From: Mycolicibacterium rhodesiae
GTDB taxonomy: Bacteria > Actinomycetota > Actinomycetes > Mycobacteriales > Mycobacteriaceae
Length of the DNA stretch: 64,000 nt
Assembly: GCF_002086695.1 (NCBI RefSeq)
Contig: NZ_MVIH01000006.1
Location: forward strand, 1 to 64,000
Reading direction: 5' to 3'
The notes under the pieces are model-generated. The model searched no databases. It saw only the letters and a list, made by a program, of their open reading frames with translations, and had not been told where the DNA came from. The translations under genes and the position numbers were made by a program. Below are positions 1-9,422 of the stretch, one piece after another; position 1 is the stretch's first letter, and every line of letters begins with the position of its first letter.

Positions 1-98
1 TTGTGAGCACACACACCAGGTGAGAAGAACCCAACCACCACAACAGCGGCATCACCAAGATGACACTGAGTCGGTTTGGGCGAGCGGCGGCGTGGGCG

Positions 99-938
99 TT
101 ACTTCAAGCAACTGCCGCCGTCGACGGGCAGAGTGACACCGGTGATGTAGCGGGCCTCATCGGAAGCCAGGAACAGGACCGCATTGGCGATGTCCTCGGG
201 CTCGACCCAGCCGATCGGCAGGGTGTGCATCAGCTGACCGACGACCTTCATGTCCTCCGGGCCCGGGTTCTCCAGGTCGGGACGGAACAACTTCATCGTG
301 CCCTCGTTCATGAACAGGGGAGTGTTCACGTTCGTCGGGTGCACGGAGTTGACCCGGATGTTCTGCGCGCCAAGCTCGACGGCGAACGTGCGCATCAAGC
401 CGACCACGCCGTGCTTGGCGGCGACGTAGTGACCGGTGTGCGGATAGGCCTTGAGCCCACCGACCGAGCTGGTCAGGATGATCGATCCGCCCCGGCCGCC
501 TTCGAGCATGTGCGGCACACCGGCTTTCACCGTCTTCCACACGCCGCCGAGGTTGATGTCGATCATCGCTGTCCAGTCGGTCTCGCTGGTCTTGTCCAGC
601 GTCTGGCCGCCGTTGCCGATGCCGGCGTTGGCCACGATGATGTCGAGGCGGCCCAGGGCGTCGACGCCCGCGTCGACCGCGTTCTTGAGTGCGTCGTAGT
701 CGCGGACGTCGACCTCGGCGGTGTAGATCTGCCGGTTGTGGCCCTTGACCAGATCAGCAGTCTCGGCGAGGTCTTCCGGTGTCGACGCGGCGATCAGGTC
801 GACGGTGTCGATCTTCTTACAGATGTCGACCGCGATGATGTCGGCGCCCTCCGACGCCAACCGCACCGCGTGCGCGCGGCCCTGTCCGCGGGCCGCGCCG
901 GTGATGAACGCGACTTTGCCTTCTACCCGTCCTGCCAT
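99..938 (-). CDS. Mycofactocin-type SDR family oxidoreductase
   Basis: A 279-residue short-chain dehydrogenase, probably oxidising an alcohol or reducing a ketone. The Rossmann glycine motif TGAARGQGR is near residue 14, NAG near residue 104, and the catalytic pair is YVAAK in the middle third. The GQGR variant and the extra residues after the second strand (DICKKID) are typical of the mycobacterial carveol-dehydrogenase-like SDRs that hold NAD tightly and are thought to use mycofactocin as electron acceptor; that cofactor link is family knowledge, not visible here. The ATG follows GAAGGGACTGAACAACC. It lies 31 bases downstream of a P450 on the same strand, so the two probably act in sequence: hydroxylation, then oxidation of the alcohol. 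Confidence 0.9.
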   Translation of the reverse strand: MAGRVEGKVAFITGAARGQGRAHAVRLASEGADIIAVDICKKIDTVDLIAASTPEDLAETADLVKGHNRQIYTAEVDVRDYDALKNAVDAGVDALGRLDIIVANAGIGNGGQTLDKTSETDWTAMIDINLGGVWKTVKAGVPHMLEGGRGGSIILTSSVGGLKAYPHTGHYVAAKHGVVGLMRTFAVELGAQNIRVNSVHPTNVNTPLFMNEGTMKLFRPDLENPGPEDMKVVGQLMHTLPIGWVEPEDIANAVLFLASDEARYITGVTLPVDGGSCLK

Positions 939-969
939 GGTTGTTCAGTCCCTTCGTAGGTGAAAGATG

Positions 970-2151
970 TCAGGGGACGATCGTCGGCATGGCGTCCCAG
1001 CCGCGGACCGCCGTGGTCTGAGACTTCTCCGCGGCCGCCCAGTCGACCTCCCAGGTGGGGAAGCGTTTGAGGATCTCTTCGAGTGCGATCCGACCCTCCA
1101 TTCGGGCCAGTGCGTTACCCATGCAGAAATGGGTGCCGGCCCCAAAGGTCATGTGCGACTTGAGCTCACGGTGAATATCGAACACATCGCCGTCGGGTGC
1201 GAACCGGCGATGGTCACGGTTGGCCGCACCGACCAGCATCAGCATCGCCGAGCCCGCGGGGACGGTCTGGCCGTAGTACTCGACGTCGCGGGTGACGTAG
1301 CGGGCGATCTGCAGAGCAGGCGGTTCCCAGCGCAGGATCTCCTCGATCGCCTGTGGAATCAAAGCCGGGTTCTCGGCGAGTTCACGACGCTGGTCGGGAT
1401 ATTCGGCCAGGGTCTTTCCCGCCCAGCCGATCAGCCTGGTGGTGGTCTCGGACCCGGCCGTCGCGATCACCGTCAAATAGAGCAGCAGTTCCTCGCGGTG
1501 CAGCCGTCGAACTGTGCCGGTCTCGTCGGTGAATTCGGCGTTGAGTAGATCGGTCATGATGTCGTCCGACGGGTGATCGCGCCGGTAGTCGATGAACTCG
1601 GCGAACACCTCGCCGGTGGCCAGCAGATCGACTTCCTTTTTCTGCAGCGTCGCCTCCCCGTGATCGGTGATCGCGCGCTGGCGGTCCTCCGGAATGCCGA
1701 GGAGCATGCCGATCACTCGCATCGGCATCTGCTCGCCGAGGTCGTTGACGAAGTCGAACCGGCCGGTACCGATCAGCGGATCCAGGCACCGGGTGGTGAA
1801 CTCGCGGATCTGCGGCTCCAGCGCGGCAACTTTGCGCGGGGTGAACACGCGCGACAACAGGTTGCGGTGGATGTTGTGGATCGGCGGATCCTCGAAAATC
1901 AAAGTGCCGGGCGGAATTTCCATGCCGGACTTGATGATCTCCAGCAATGCGCCCCGGCCGGAAATGAATGTTTCGTGGTCGATGACGGCCTTGTTGACAT
2001 CGTCGAACCGGCTCAGCGCGTAGAAGTCGAGATCCGGGTTGTGGTACAGCGGTGCTTCCTCGCGAAGGCGCGCGAACATCGGAAACGGGTTGATGTTCTG
2101 GTCGACGTCATAGGGGTCGTAGTGAAGATCGCGAGCGGCACTAACTGTCAC
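970..2151 (-). CDS. Cytochrome P450
   Basis: A soluble bacterial P450 (393 residues from the chosen start) that would hydroxylate a hydrophobic substrate using electrons from a ferredoxin. The I-helix AGSETTT, the K-helix EEILR and the haem-binding FGAGTHFCMG (Cys about 343) are all present. I chose a GTG at 2151 because GGGAGG lies nine bases upstream of it. A longer in-frame ATG at 2205 has no ribosome site and overlaps a good TTGACA -35 candidate (2210-2215, minus strand). The SDR follows directly in the same operon. An inverted repeat at 2255-2269 lies about 100 bases upstream and may control it. No ferredoxin is adjacent; the nearest is at 10142. Confidence 0.9.
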   Translation of the reverse strand: MTVSAARDLHYDPYDVDQNINPFPMFARLREEAPLYHNPDLDFYALSRFDDVNKAVIDHETFISGRGALLEIIKSGMEIPPGTLIFEDPPIHNIHRNLLSRVFTPRKVAALEPQIREFTTRCLDPLIGTGRFDFVNDLGEQMPMRVIGMLLGIPEDRQRAITDHGEATLQKKEVDLLATGEVFAEFIDYRRDHPSDDIMTDLLNAEFTDETGTVRRLHREELLLYLTVIATAGSETTTRLIGWAGKTLAEYPDQRRELAENPALIPQAIEEILRWEPPALQIARYVTRDVEYYGQTVPAGSAMLMLVGAANRDHRRFAPDGDVFDIHRELKSHMTFGAGTHFCMGNALARMEGRIALEEILKRFPTWEVDWAAAEKSQTTAVRGWDAMPTIVP

Positions 2152-2254
2152 CGGAATGTTCCTCCCATGGGCCATCGGTGGAGCAACCATTGCAGTTCTG
2201 TTCAAAACGTGTCAATGGCATGTCCGGAATGCGTGAGCTTTGCTGACCAAGTGA

Positions 2255-2269
2255 GAGAACATCGTTCTC
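2255..2269. promoter_or_regulatory. Inverted repeat operator candidate A (GAGAAC-N3-GTTCTC)
   Basis: A perfect 6-3-6 inverted repeat in the divergent intergenic region between the P450 and the FGGY kinase. The same pattern recurs at 18583-18597 (perfect) and 21340-21354 (one mismatch), each time just upstream of a catabolic gene. It is probably the site of one TetR-type repressor; the regulator is not identified. Confidence 0.55.
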
Positions 2270-2368
2270 ATCCCGCTCGCTTACGTGGCCGCAACTGTTT
2301 GGTCGCTAGGTCGTGAACAGGTTGAATAGGGGGGTGTCGCGCAGAGAATCGCCCTTGAGAGCCCGGGT

Positions 2369-3769
2369 ATGACGCTGGTCGCCGGCGTGGACTCGTCCAC
2401 CCAGTCCTGCAAGGTCCTGATCTGTGATGCAGTCACCGGTGCGGTCGTGCGATCGGCCAGCACACCGCACCCTCCCGGCACCGAGGTCGACCCCGAAGAC
2501 TGGTGGCACGCTCTGCAGAACAGCATTGCGCAAGCCGGAGGACTCGATGACGTGGCCGCGATTTCCGTCGGTGGTCAACAACACGGCATGGTCTGTCTCG
2601 ATGACCGTGGCGCCGTCGTCCGACCCGCACTGCTGTGGAACGACACCCGCTCGGATACCGCCGCGGCCGACTTGCTGGCGGAGTCGGGTGGAGCGGCCTG
2701 GTGGGCAGATCAGATCGGTGTCGTTCCCGTCGCGTCGATCACGGTGGCCAAGCTTCGCTGGCTGGCCGACCACGAACCAGGCAACGCCGACTCGACTGCC
2801 GCGGTTTGTCTTCCACACGATTGGCTGACCTGGCGACTGCGCGGTACCACCGACATCGGTGAGTTGTGCACCGATCGCAGTGACGCCAGCGGCACCGGTT
2901 ATTACTCGGTGGCGACAGGCGCCTACCGAGACGATGTGCTCACCACCGCCATGCGAGGTCGCCGGCCGGCGGTGCCGCGGGTGCTGGGTCCGCACGAGCC
3001 GGCCGGGCACACCGTTTCCGGGGCAGTGCTGGGGCCTGGCGCCGGGGACAACGCCGCCGCAGCGTTGGGACTCGGCGCGGGCGTCGGTGACTGCGTCATC
3101 TCGTTGGGGACCTCCGGAGTGGTCAGTGGCGTGAGCGAAGCGGCGCCACATGATCCGGATGGCCTGGTTGCCGGCTTCGCCGACGCGACGGGGCGGTATC
3201 TACCGCTGGTGTGCACACTCAACGGCGCGCCGGTACTGGCCGCGGTGGCGGCGATGTTGGGGGTGACCCTCGAGGAATTCTCCCGCCTTGCGCTCACTGC
3301 GCCTGCCGGCGCCGAGGGTCTGGTCTGGGTGCCGTATTTCGACGGCGAACGGTCACCGAACCTGCCCGCCGCCACCGGTGCGCTGCACGGAGTGACGGGT
3401 CGTAACATGCTGCCGGCCAACGTCGCCCGTGCTGCCGTGGAGGGGTTGCTCGCCTCGATGCGGTTCTGCCTGGACAAGATCGCCGAGCAGGGAATCGGCG
3501 CCGAACGGGTGATGATCGTCGGCGGCGGGGTGCGCTCCGAAGCGGTGCGCCGAATCGCACCCGCCGTGTTGTCAGTACCGGTCGCGGTGCCCGAACCGGG
3601 TGAGTACGTCGCCCTCGGTGCCGCCCGCCAGGCGGTGTGGACGCTCAACGGCGGCGACTGCCCGGCATGGTCGTCGGTCCGGTCCGTGGCCTATGAGGCC
3701 GAGCCGACGCCGGCGGTCATGGAGCGCTATCAGGATGCCTGCCTGCTGACGCTGGGCCGCGACACGTAG
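2369..3769 (+). CDS. xylB: FGGY-family sugar kinase, probable xylulokinase
   Basis: A 466-residue FGGY carbohydrate kinase that would phosphorylate D-xylulose or a related ketose or polyol with ATP. The N-terminal phosphate-binding motif [10 protein letters not shown], the xylulokinase-like GQQHGMV and LLWNDTRS segments, and the C-terminal [13 protein letters not shown] loop are present, and the length suits XylB (about 480). It stands alone: no xylose isomerase or sugar transporter is beside it, so the substrate is inferred from motifs only. Its last 40 bases overlap the 3' end of the convergent alanine racemase gene, so both stop codons lie inside the partner. The start ATG has only a weak upstream purine run. 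Confidence 0.8.
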   Translation: MTLVAGVDSSTQSCKVLICDAVTGAVVRSASTPHPPGTEVDPEDWWHALQNSIAQAGGLDDVAAISVGGQQHGMVCLDDRGAVVRPALLWNDTRSDTAAADLLAESGGAAWWADQIGVVPVASITVAKLRWLADHEPGNADSTAAVCLPHDWLTWRLRGTTDIGELCTDRSDASGTGYYSVATGAYRDDVLTTAMRGRRPAVPRVLGPHEPAGHTVSGAVLGPGAGDNAAAALGLGAGVGDCVISLGTSGVVSGVSEAAPHDPDGLVAGFADATGRYLPLVCTLNGAPVLAAVAAMLGVTLEEFSRLALTAPAGAEGLVWVPYFDGERSPNLPAATGALHGVTGRNMLPANVARAAVEGLLASMRFCLDKIAEQGIGAERVMIVGGGVRSEAVRRIAPAVLSVPVAVPEPGEYVALGAARQAVWTLNGGDCPAWSSVRSVAYEAEPTPAVMERYQDACLLTLGRDT

Positions 3770-4911
3770 CAGCGCGCGGCGCGGCCACGGATACCCGTGA
3801 GGATCTCGTAGTCGATCGTGCCCGCCGCGCGCGCCCAGTCCGCGGCCGTCTCCTCGCCGCAAGCTCCCGAACCGAACAGGACCGCCCGGTCACCCTCGGT
3901 CACGTCGGTTGAGCCAGGGCCGAGGTCGACGACGAACTGGTCCATGCAAATTCGTCCCGCACTGGGGAATCGTCGCCCGCCGATCACCACCGCGAACCCG
4001 CCCGACAGCACCCGGGGGATACCGTCCGCGTAGCCACAGGCCACCACCGCGATCGTGGTGTCGCGCGGCGCGATCCACGTGTGGTTGTACGAAACACCCT
4101 GTCCTGCCGAGATTTTCTTGACGAGCGAGATCTCGGCCGTCAGCGTCATCGCCGGTGCGAGACCGAAGTCGCCGAGGTGTGGAACGGGGGTGCGTCCGTA
4201 GATGGCGATGCCGGCGCGGACCAGATCGCGCGACAGGTCCGGGCGAGTCAGTGCCGCAGCCGAATTCGACACGTGTACCACCTGCGCGGGCGTGCCCGCC
4301 CTGCGCAGATCCGCCACGCAGTCATCCAGATGTGCCGCCTGCCGCGTATTCAGCGGGTGGTCCGGTTCATCACCTCTGGCAAGGTGTGTCATCGCGGTCC
4401 GCATCGCCACCGAACCGGATGCCACACATTTGGCGATTCCATCGCACAGCTGCGCCCACTCGGGCATCGCTGCGCCGCCGCGTCCGAGACCGGTGTCGAC
4501 CTTCACCCCGATCGTTGCCGTGGTGCCGACGGACTCGGCTGCCGACGCCACCGCCGACAACTGACGGACCGAGGAGACCACCACTTCCACGCCTGCGGCA
4601 ACGGCAGCAGCGAAATCGGTTGTGGGCGTGTGGAGCCAGGCCACGATCGGAGCGGACACCCCGTCGCGGCGCAGTGCCAGGGCCTCGTCGACTGTGGCAA
4701 CCCCGATCTCGGCCGCACCGGCCGCCAGTGCTGCGCGCGCGACCTGGGTGGCGCCGTGACCATAGCCGTCGGCTTTCACCACGGCCATCACGCCCGATCG
4801 CGCCCGCTCGCCGACCACGCCTACGTTGTGGGCGATCGCGCCCAGGTCGACGACGGCCTCGACGGCCGCCACGTCAGTAGTCGATGGCTTCGATGAGCGG
4901 CGACGGCTCAT
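3730..4911 (-). CDS. alr: Alanine racemase (second, pathway-associated copy)
   Basis: A PLP-dependent fold-III alanine racemase of 393 residues interconverting L- and D-alanine. The PLP lysine is in [11 protein letters not shown] (Lys46), the catalytic tyrosine in GVSYNHTW (Tyr275), and [10 protein letters not shown] is the C-terminal domain signature. It differs clearly from the housekeeping mycobacterial Alr as I remember it and follows an (R)-amine-transaminase-like gene with a 38-base overlap, which suggests a dedicated role: recycling D-alanine made by the transaminase. A GTG at residue 14 directly follows the upstream stop codon and is an alternative, coupled start. Its 3' end overlaps the convergent kinase gene by 40 bases. 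Confidence 0.85.
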   Translation of the reverse strand: MSRRRSSKPSTTDVAAVEAVVDLGAIAHNVGVVGERARSGVMAVVKADGYGHGATQVARAALAAGAAEIGVATVDEALALRRDGVSAPIVAWLHTPTTDFAAAVAAGVEVVVSSVRQLSAVASAAESVGTTATIGVKVDTGLGRGGAAMPEWAQLCDGIAKCVASGSVAMRTAMTHLARGDEPDHPLNTRQAAHLDDCVADLRRAGTPAQVVHVSNSAAALTRPDLSRDLVRAGIAIYGRTPVPHLGDFGLAPAMTLTAEISLVKKISAGQGVSYNHTWIAPRDTTIAVVACGYADGIPRVLSGGFAVVIGGRRFPSAGRICMDQFVVDLGPGSTDVTEGDRAVLFGSGACGEETAADWARAAGTIDYEILTGIRGRAARCYVSRPSVSRQAS

Positions 4912-5893
4912 CCATCAACGCCCAGAAGCGATCCCGGATCGCCACCGTCAGCGGGCCTGGTCGGCCGTCACCGAATGGTTCGCCGTCCAGCGAGACGATC
5001 GGCGTCACGCCGCCCGCGGTGGTCACCGCCATCAGTTCGTCGGCATCGTAGAGTTCGCGGCTGGTCACGTCGCACAAGGTCGCTTCGATGCCCATGGCGT
5101 CGGCGATCTCGAAGACCGTCTTGCGGGTGATCCCGGGTAGCGCGTTGCGCGACGGGGAGAACAGCTTCCCGTCCTTGACGATCACGACGTTGAAGCCCGG
5201 TCCCTCGGCAACGCAGTTGTCGGCGTCGAGAAGGATGGCGGTGCGCGCGCCGCGGTCTTTGGCCTCGAAGCTGGCCGCGGTGAGATCGCCCCACTGGTAG
5301 TTCTTGATCGTCGGGTCGACGGTGTTGCGGCCCGCCCGCCGGACGTGCCGCGGCACGACGGCGGTTGTGCCGAAGATCTGTTCCTCGGGCGGGAATGCCC
5401 ACAGGTAGGGGATCGCGTAGATGTAGACCTGATGGTTGAGCTTGGACAAGTCTTTCTCGCCCTTGCGCTTTCCGTAACCACGGGTGACGGTCAGGTTTAC
5501 GAATGACTCTCGAAGTCCGGACAGCGCGACGCAACGCTTGGTGATGTCGGCCAGCTCCTCCTTGGTCATCCCGGGGTCCAGTCGCAGCTTGCGAGCACCG
5601 TCGAGCAGCCGGTCCAGGTGATCGCCGAGCCGGAAGATGTTGCCATGCCAGACATGCGCGACGGTGTAGGTAAGGTCGGAGTGGCCGAACCCGGTGTCGA
5701 AGATGGAGATCCGGGCCTCCGACGCCGGCACGTACTCACCTTCGATCCAGGCGGCGCCGCCGGCGAATTCGGTGGAGTAGTCCAACTCGTAGTCACTGTA
5801 TTGGATGACAGACCCGGGCGGGGTGTCCTCGCGGATGGTGCCGGGCTCGACGCTGACCAGATTGCTGGTTGCGAAATCGGTGTGAATTGTCAT
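4874..5893 (-). CDS. Class IV PLP transaminase, probable (R)-selective amine transaminase
   Basis: A 339-residue fold-IV (branched-chain/D-amino acid type) aminotransferase. The PLP lysine is in TIKNYQWGDL (Lys197). From memory of the family, the segments ISDYELD-like 31-38, GGAAWIEGEYVPASEARIS (46-64), HSDLTYTVAHVWHGN (71-85) and GPGFNVVIVKDG match the (R)-selective amine transaminase of Arthrobacter KNK168 (ATA-117) and its mycobacterial relatives far better than ilvE or Dat enzymes. Such enzymes move the amino group of an (R)-amine to pyruvate, giving D-alanine. The neighbours fit: a permease of the amine/amino acid class 21 bases upstream and an alanine racemase overlapping downstream. 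The ATG follows TCGAAAAGGAAGCATCCAC. The in vivo substrate is unknown. Confidence 0.85.
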   Translation of the reverse strand: MTIHTDFATSNLVSVEPGTIREDTPPGSVIQYSDYELDYSTEFAGGAAWIEGEYVPASEARISIFDTGFGHSDLTYTVAHVWHGNIFRLGDHLDRLLDGARKLRLDPGMTKEELADITKRCVALSGLRESFVNLTVTRGYGKRKGEKDLSKLNHQVYIYAIPYLWAFPPEEQIFGTTAVVPRHVRRAGRNTVDPTIKNYQWGDLTAASFEAKDRGARTAILLDADNCVAEGPGFNVVIVKDGKLFSPSRNALPGITRKTVFEIADAMGIEATLCDVTSRELYDADELMAVTTAGGVTPIVSLDGEPFGDGRPGPLTVAIRDRFWALMDEPSPLIEAIDY

Positions 5894-5914
5894 GTGGATG
5901 CTTCCTTTTCGAGG

Positions 5915-7435
5915 TTAGTCGTTGACGAGGTGGGTGCGGGCGAAGTCCGATCCGGCTTCGCCGCGGCTGAGCCGGCCACGCAGTCCGGTGCCCCACCACA
6001 GGGCTCCGACCGCGACGATGCCGAGGAATACCCAGCCATTACCGGCGAACTGTGGCAGGAATATCAGCGCCACTGCGACGGCGAGGAACACGACCAGCGC
6101 GGTGACGTAGACCGGTACGCGGAAGCGGCCCAGATCGAAGGTGCCCGGCTCGCCCTGCGGGATGGTGCCTTTACGCACGCCGACCAGCAGGCCGATCGTC
6201 TGCAGGATGTAGACCGAGAAGAACAACAGTGAGGCGATACCGAGGATGTAGTTGAACGCCTTCTCGTTGACCAGAGCGGAGAGCAGCAACACGGTCGACA
6301 GGCACCCGAGACCGATCACCGCGTACGTGGGGGTCTTGCTCTTGGCCGAGACATGACGCCACAGATGCGACGCCGGCAGCATGTTGTCGCGTGCCATCGA
6401 GTACGTCAACCGGGTGGCCACCAGGATGTTGGACAGCAGACACGCCAGGATGTTGGTCAACGCCACCGCCACAACGATTTTGGTGACAACGGGCCCGGCC
6501 TGCTGGTTGATGATCTCCTCGATCGGCGCGGCCGAGTTGGCTTGGACGGCCGCCTCGTCGCGGATCGCCAGGACGTACACGACATACATCAACAGCTCGA
6601 TCACGATCGAGGTGACCAGCGCGTAGAACATGGTGCGCGGGACCACGTGGCGGGCGTTCTTGGTTTCTTCGGCGACATCGGCACCGGACTCCACGCCGAT
6701 CAGGCCGAAGAACGGGCCGAGTGCAGCGGCCAGCCAGGCCACCACATAGGAGTCTTTGTCGCCGGATTCACCGCCGGTGAACAGTACCGAGATGGGTTGG
6801 TGGTGGTCGGGTGCGGAGAACGCGATGATCGCCACCAACAGTGTCGCGCCGACCGTGATGATGAGCTCGAGGCTCACACCGATGTTGTTGACCATGGTGG
6901 CGAAGCGCACGCCGTAGATGTTGATGAGCACGCAGAGGAACACCACCCCGATGGCAACCAGGATCTGTTCGCTCTGGCTCATGTTCCAGCCGAACAGGCC
7001 GCCGAGGTAACCCGACAAGATGAAGCCGACGCCTGTCATGCCGCTGATCCAGCCGAGGAGGGCGACGAACCCGGTGAACCAGCCGAGGCTCGGGCCGTTG
7101 ATCCGGCTGGTCCACTGGTAGGCGTAGCCGGCAAGCGGGATCTTCGCGGTGAGGTCTGCGGCGATGAACGCCCACAGTGCGAACACCACGCCGGCCAGCA
7201 GCAGGGTCCAGACGAAGGGCCCTCCGGCCGTGAAGTAGCCGGCGCCGAATCCGGTGAAGACCGCGGTGGTGGCGCTGATGGTGGCGAACCCGATCGCGAA
7301 TGACGCAACCGAGCCCACCGACCGGTCAAGTCGCTGCTGGTAGCCGAACTCGGCGAGTCGGGCGTCCTCGCTTTCGCCGGGGCGGGCCGGTGGTGGTAGC
7401 GGTGAATGAGTGGAGGGGGTCAGCGCATCGGTCAT
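5915..7435 (-). CDS. APC-superfamily amino acid/amine permease
   Basis: A polytopic inner-membrane transporter of about 506 residues with roughly 12 hydrophobic helices, starting after a soluble N-terminus of about 45 residues. The early helix with SFAIGFATIS and the PLAGYAYQW segment are typical of the amino acid-polyamine-organocation superfamily (GABA/choline/amine permease group). It sits between the LysR regulator and the transaminase on the same strand, so the likely cargo is the amine or amino acid used by that enzyme. I chose the ATG at 7435, with GGAG five bases upstream; a GTG two codons earlier (7441) overlaps that ribosome site. Confidence 0.87.
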   Translation of the reverse strand: MTDALTPSTHSPLPPPARPGESEDARLAEFGYQQRLDRSVGSVASFAIGFATISATTAVFTGFGAGYFTAGGPFVWTLLLAGVVFALWAFIAADLTAKIPLAGYAYQWTSRINGPSLGWFTGFVALLGWISGMTGVGFILSGYLGGLFGWNMSQSEQILVAIGVVFLCVLINIYGVRFATMVNNIGVSLELIITVGATLLVAIIAFSAPDHHQPISVLFTGGESGDKDSYVVAWLAAALGPFFGLIGVESGADVAEETKNARHVVPRTMFYALVTSIVIELLMYVVYVLAIRDEAAVQANSAAPIEEIINQQAGPVVTKIVVAVALTNILACLLSNILVATRLTYSMARDNMLPASHLWRHVSAKSKTPTYAVIGLGCLSTVLLLSALVNEKAFNYILGIASLLFFSVYILQTIGLLVGVRKGTIPQGEPGTFDLGRFRVPVYVTALVVFLAVAVALIFLPQFAGNGWVFLGIVAVGALWWGTGLRGRLSRGEAGSDFARTHLVND

Positions 7436-7524
7436 GGTCACTCCAGGTCAGTGCGGCTCACAGAACAACTGAAGCCAGGAAAACGCGCCGTGAACGGTTT
7501 CGGAAGTTCCACATTTCAATGGAC

Positions 7525-8430
7525 TTATAAGCGTGGTTTATCAGCGGGTTCGTCGCCGAAGTTCCAGTGCTCCTGAACGTGCGAGACCAGCGCCGCTGCC
7601 TGCGGAGACAGCCGCGCGGGGTGCCACGCCAGCGCGGTGTAGCTGGGCGGGCGCCCGGTGATCGGCACGTAAACAATCCCGGGGCGGTCGTAGAAATGCG
7701 CCACCGACGATGTGGTGAAGCTGATCCCGAGGCCACGGGCGATCATCGTGGTCTCGGCTTCGTACGTCGCGGCGATGCCGGCGATCGACGGCGGGCGGTT
7801 GCCGCGCACGTCCATCGCCAGCCAGTAGTCGCGCCAGACGCCTGCGGTCATCGGGGCGCACACGATCGGTTCGTCGAGCAGGTCGGTGATGTCGACCTCG
7901 GTACGGGTGGCCAGCCGGTGATCCCTGGGCAGGCACGCCACCCAGCTCTCGGCGTCCAGAAGAAGCATCCGGTGATCGGGCAGATCCACCGGCGGCCGGA
8001 TCAGCGCGACCTCAGTGCTTCCGTCGCCGAGACCCGCAGTGGGGTCGGCGAAGTCGTACTCGCTGGGTTCGACGACCACGCCCGGGTGTGCCGCCTCGAA
8101 ATGCCGAACGATGCGGAACAACAGATCTGCTCCGGTGCCGATCAGGTAGCCGAGGCGCAACACGCCCTGCTGTGTTCCTGACATCGTCACCAGGTTGGCG
8201 ACGACGGCGTCAACACCGCTGAGCGCCTGCTGCACCTGGGGGAGCCACGCTGCGCCCAAATCCGTCAACGCGACTTCGCGGGTGTTGCGGGTGAACAACG
8301 CGACACCGAACTGGAGCTCGAGTTGCTTGATCGCCGTCGACAACGCCGGCTGGGTGATGAACAGCTTGTCGGCGGCGCGCCGATAATTCAGCTCGGTGCC
8401 AAGGACCGCGAAGTACCGCAACTGGCGCAA
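7525..8430 (-). CDS. LysR-family transcriptional regulator
   Basis: An N-terminal winged helix-turn-helix (RRAADKLFITQPALSTAIKQ) followed by a periplasmic-binding-protein-like effector domain: a standard LysR regulator. It lies upstream of and co-directional with the permease-transaminase-racemase genes and probably controls them in response to the amine. The start is uncertain. The family normally begins close to (M)RQLRYF, which here would use TTG at 8430. The only upstream ATG (8571) would add 47 atypical residues and place a palindromic operator (8518-8537) inside the gene. A strong AGGAGG lies 24 bases upstream of the TTG, too far to be ideal. Confidence 0.85.
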   Translation of the reverse strand: MRQLRYFAVLGTELNYRRAADKLFITQPALSTAIKQLELQFGVALFTRNTREVALTDLGAAWLPQVQQALSGVDAVVANLVTMSGTQQGVLRLGYLIGTGADLLFRIVRHFEAAHPGVVVEPSEYDFADPTAGLGDGSTEVALIRPPVDLPDHRMLLLDAESWVACLPRDHRLATRTEVDITDLLDEPIVCAPMTAGVWRDYWLAMDVRGNRPPSIAGIAATYEAETTMIARGLGISFTTSSVAHFYDRPGIVYVPITGRPPSYTALAWHPARLSPQAAALVSHVQEHWNFGDEPADKPRL

Positions 8431-8517
8431 CGTGACGTCGACTTTCGTGGTGCCCTCCTGGCTCGAGACTGATGGCGATCTTCCAGTGTGCGTCGATCTC
8501 GGCGAGATTGACGTATT

Positions 8518-8537
8518 TAAATCACGCGCTTGACTTA
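8518..8537. promoter_or_regulatory. Palindromic operator 1 of the SDR/TetR pair
   Basis: The 20-base imperfect palindrome TAAATCACGCGCTTGACTTA matches its own reverse complement at 16 of 20 positions. A near copy lies at 9420-9439 upstream of the TetR gene. The consensus TAARTCA-N6-TGAYTTA is a plausible operator of the adjacent TetR. Here it lies between the LysR gene and the SDR start at 8607, so it could silence the SDR and possibly LysR. Confidence 0.65.
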
Positions 8538-8606
8538 CCTCGCGGACTGCGAGTTGACTGCCTACGCGCACCGGTTCCGCGTGCCGACGAGAGGGATTGG
8601 GCTGTC

Positions 8607-9422
8607 ATGGGCAACGAACTGGCAGGCAAGATCGCGGTGGTCACCGGCGGTGCGTCGGGCCTCGGGGCCGCCATTGTCGAGCGATTTCTGGCTGAGGGCG
8701 CCACCGTCGCGTTCGGCGACATCGACGCCGAACAGGGGCGGGCGTTGGCCGGTGCGCACGGCGCGAAAGCGCTGTTTCTGCCGACCGATGTCGCCGACAC
8801 CCAGCAGCTCACGCGCCTGATCGACACCGCGGTCGAGGAGTTCGGCGGCCTCGACGTGATGGTGAACAACGCCGGGATCTCGGGAAAAATGCACCGGCGT
8901 TACCTGGACGACGATCTCGACGATTTCGAGCGGGTGATGGCGGTCAATCTCAAAGCCGTGATGGCGGGAACCCGAGATGCGGCCCGGCACATGACGGAGC
9001 GCGGCGGCTCCATCATCAACCTGACCTCGATCGGCGGCATCCAGGCCGGCGGTGGCGTGATGACCTACCGCGCGTCGAAGGCCGCGGTCATCCACTTCAC
9101 CAAGTGTGCCGCGATCGAATTGGCCAACTATGAGATCCGGGTGAACTGCCTTGCGCCCGGCCATATTCGGACGGCCATCGTGTCGAAGTCCGCGCACGGC
9201 ATGGATCCCGACCAGGTGGCGAAGTTCGAAGCCGGGATTCGCGCGACCATGCGCGCCGACCGGCCGCTGGAGCGGGAGGGAACCGCCCAGGATGTAGCCG
9301 AAGCGATCCTGTACTTCGCGGGCGACCGCTCGCCGTACGTCACCGGCACCGTTCTGCCGGTCGACGGTGGAACCGCGGCGGGCAAGCCGGTGCCGAAGAA
9401 GACAAAGCCGGCAGGTTCTTAA
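8607..9422 (+). CDS. Classical SDR family oxidoreductase
   Basis: A 271-residue NAD(P)-dependent dehydrogenase/reductase with TGGASGLG near residue 13, NNAG, a serine in INLTS, and the catalytic YRASK. An acidic residue after the second strand (GDID) suggests NAD rather than NADP. I chose the ATG at 8607, giving MGNELAGKIAVVTGG and preceded by GAGAGGGATTGG; the open frame continues upstream but that part is not SDR-like and crosses the operator. The gene is bracketed by two copies of one palindrome and is followed by TetR, so it is probably a TetR target. Its C-terminus carries a short basic tail (PVPKKTKPAGS). The substrate is unknown. Confidence 0.9.
   Translation: MGNELAGKIAVVTGGASGLGAAIVERFLAEGATVAFGDIDAEQGRALAGAHGAKALFLPTDVADTQQLTRLIDTAVEEFGGLDVMVNNAGISGKMHRRYLDDDLDDFERVMAVNLKAVMAGTRDAARHMTERGGSIINLTSIGGIQAGGGVMTYRASKAAVIHFTKCAAIELANYEIRVNCLAPGHIRTAIVSKSAHGMDPDQVAKFEAGIRATMRADRPLEREGTAQDVAEAILYFAGDRSPYVTGTVLPVDGGTAAGKPVPKKTKPAGS

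Noticed and set aside
2255..2269. KstR (cholesterol regulator) operator
   Set aside because: The KstR consensus as I know it has AAC and GTT separated by two bases; these repeats have a three-base spacer and GAGAA arms, so a different regulator is more likely.
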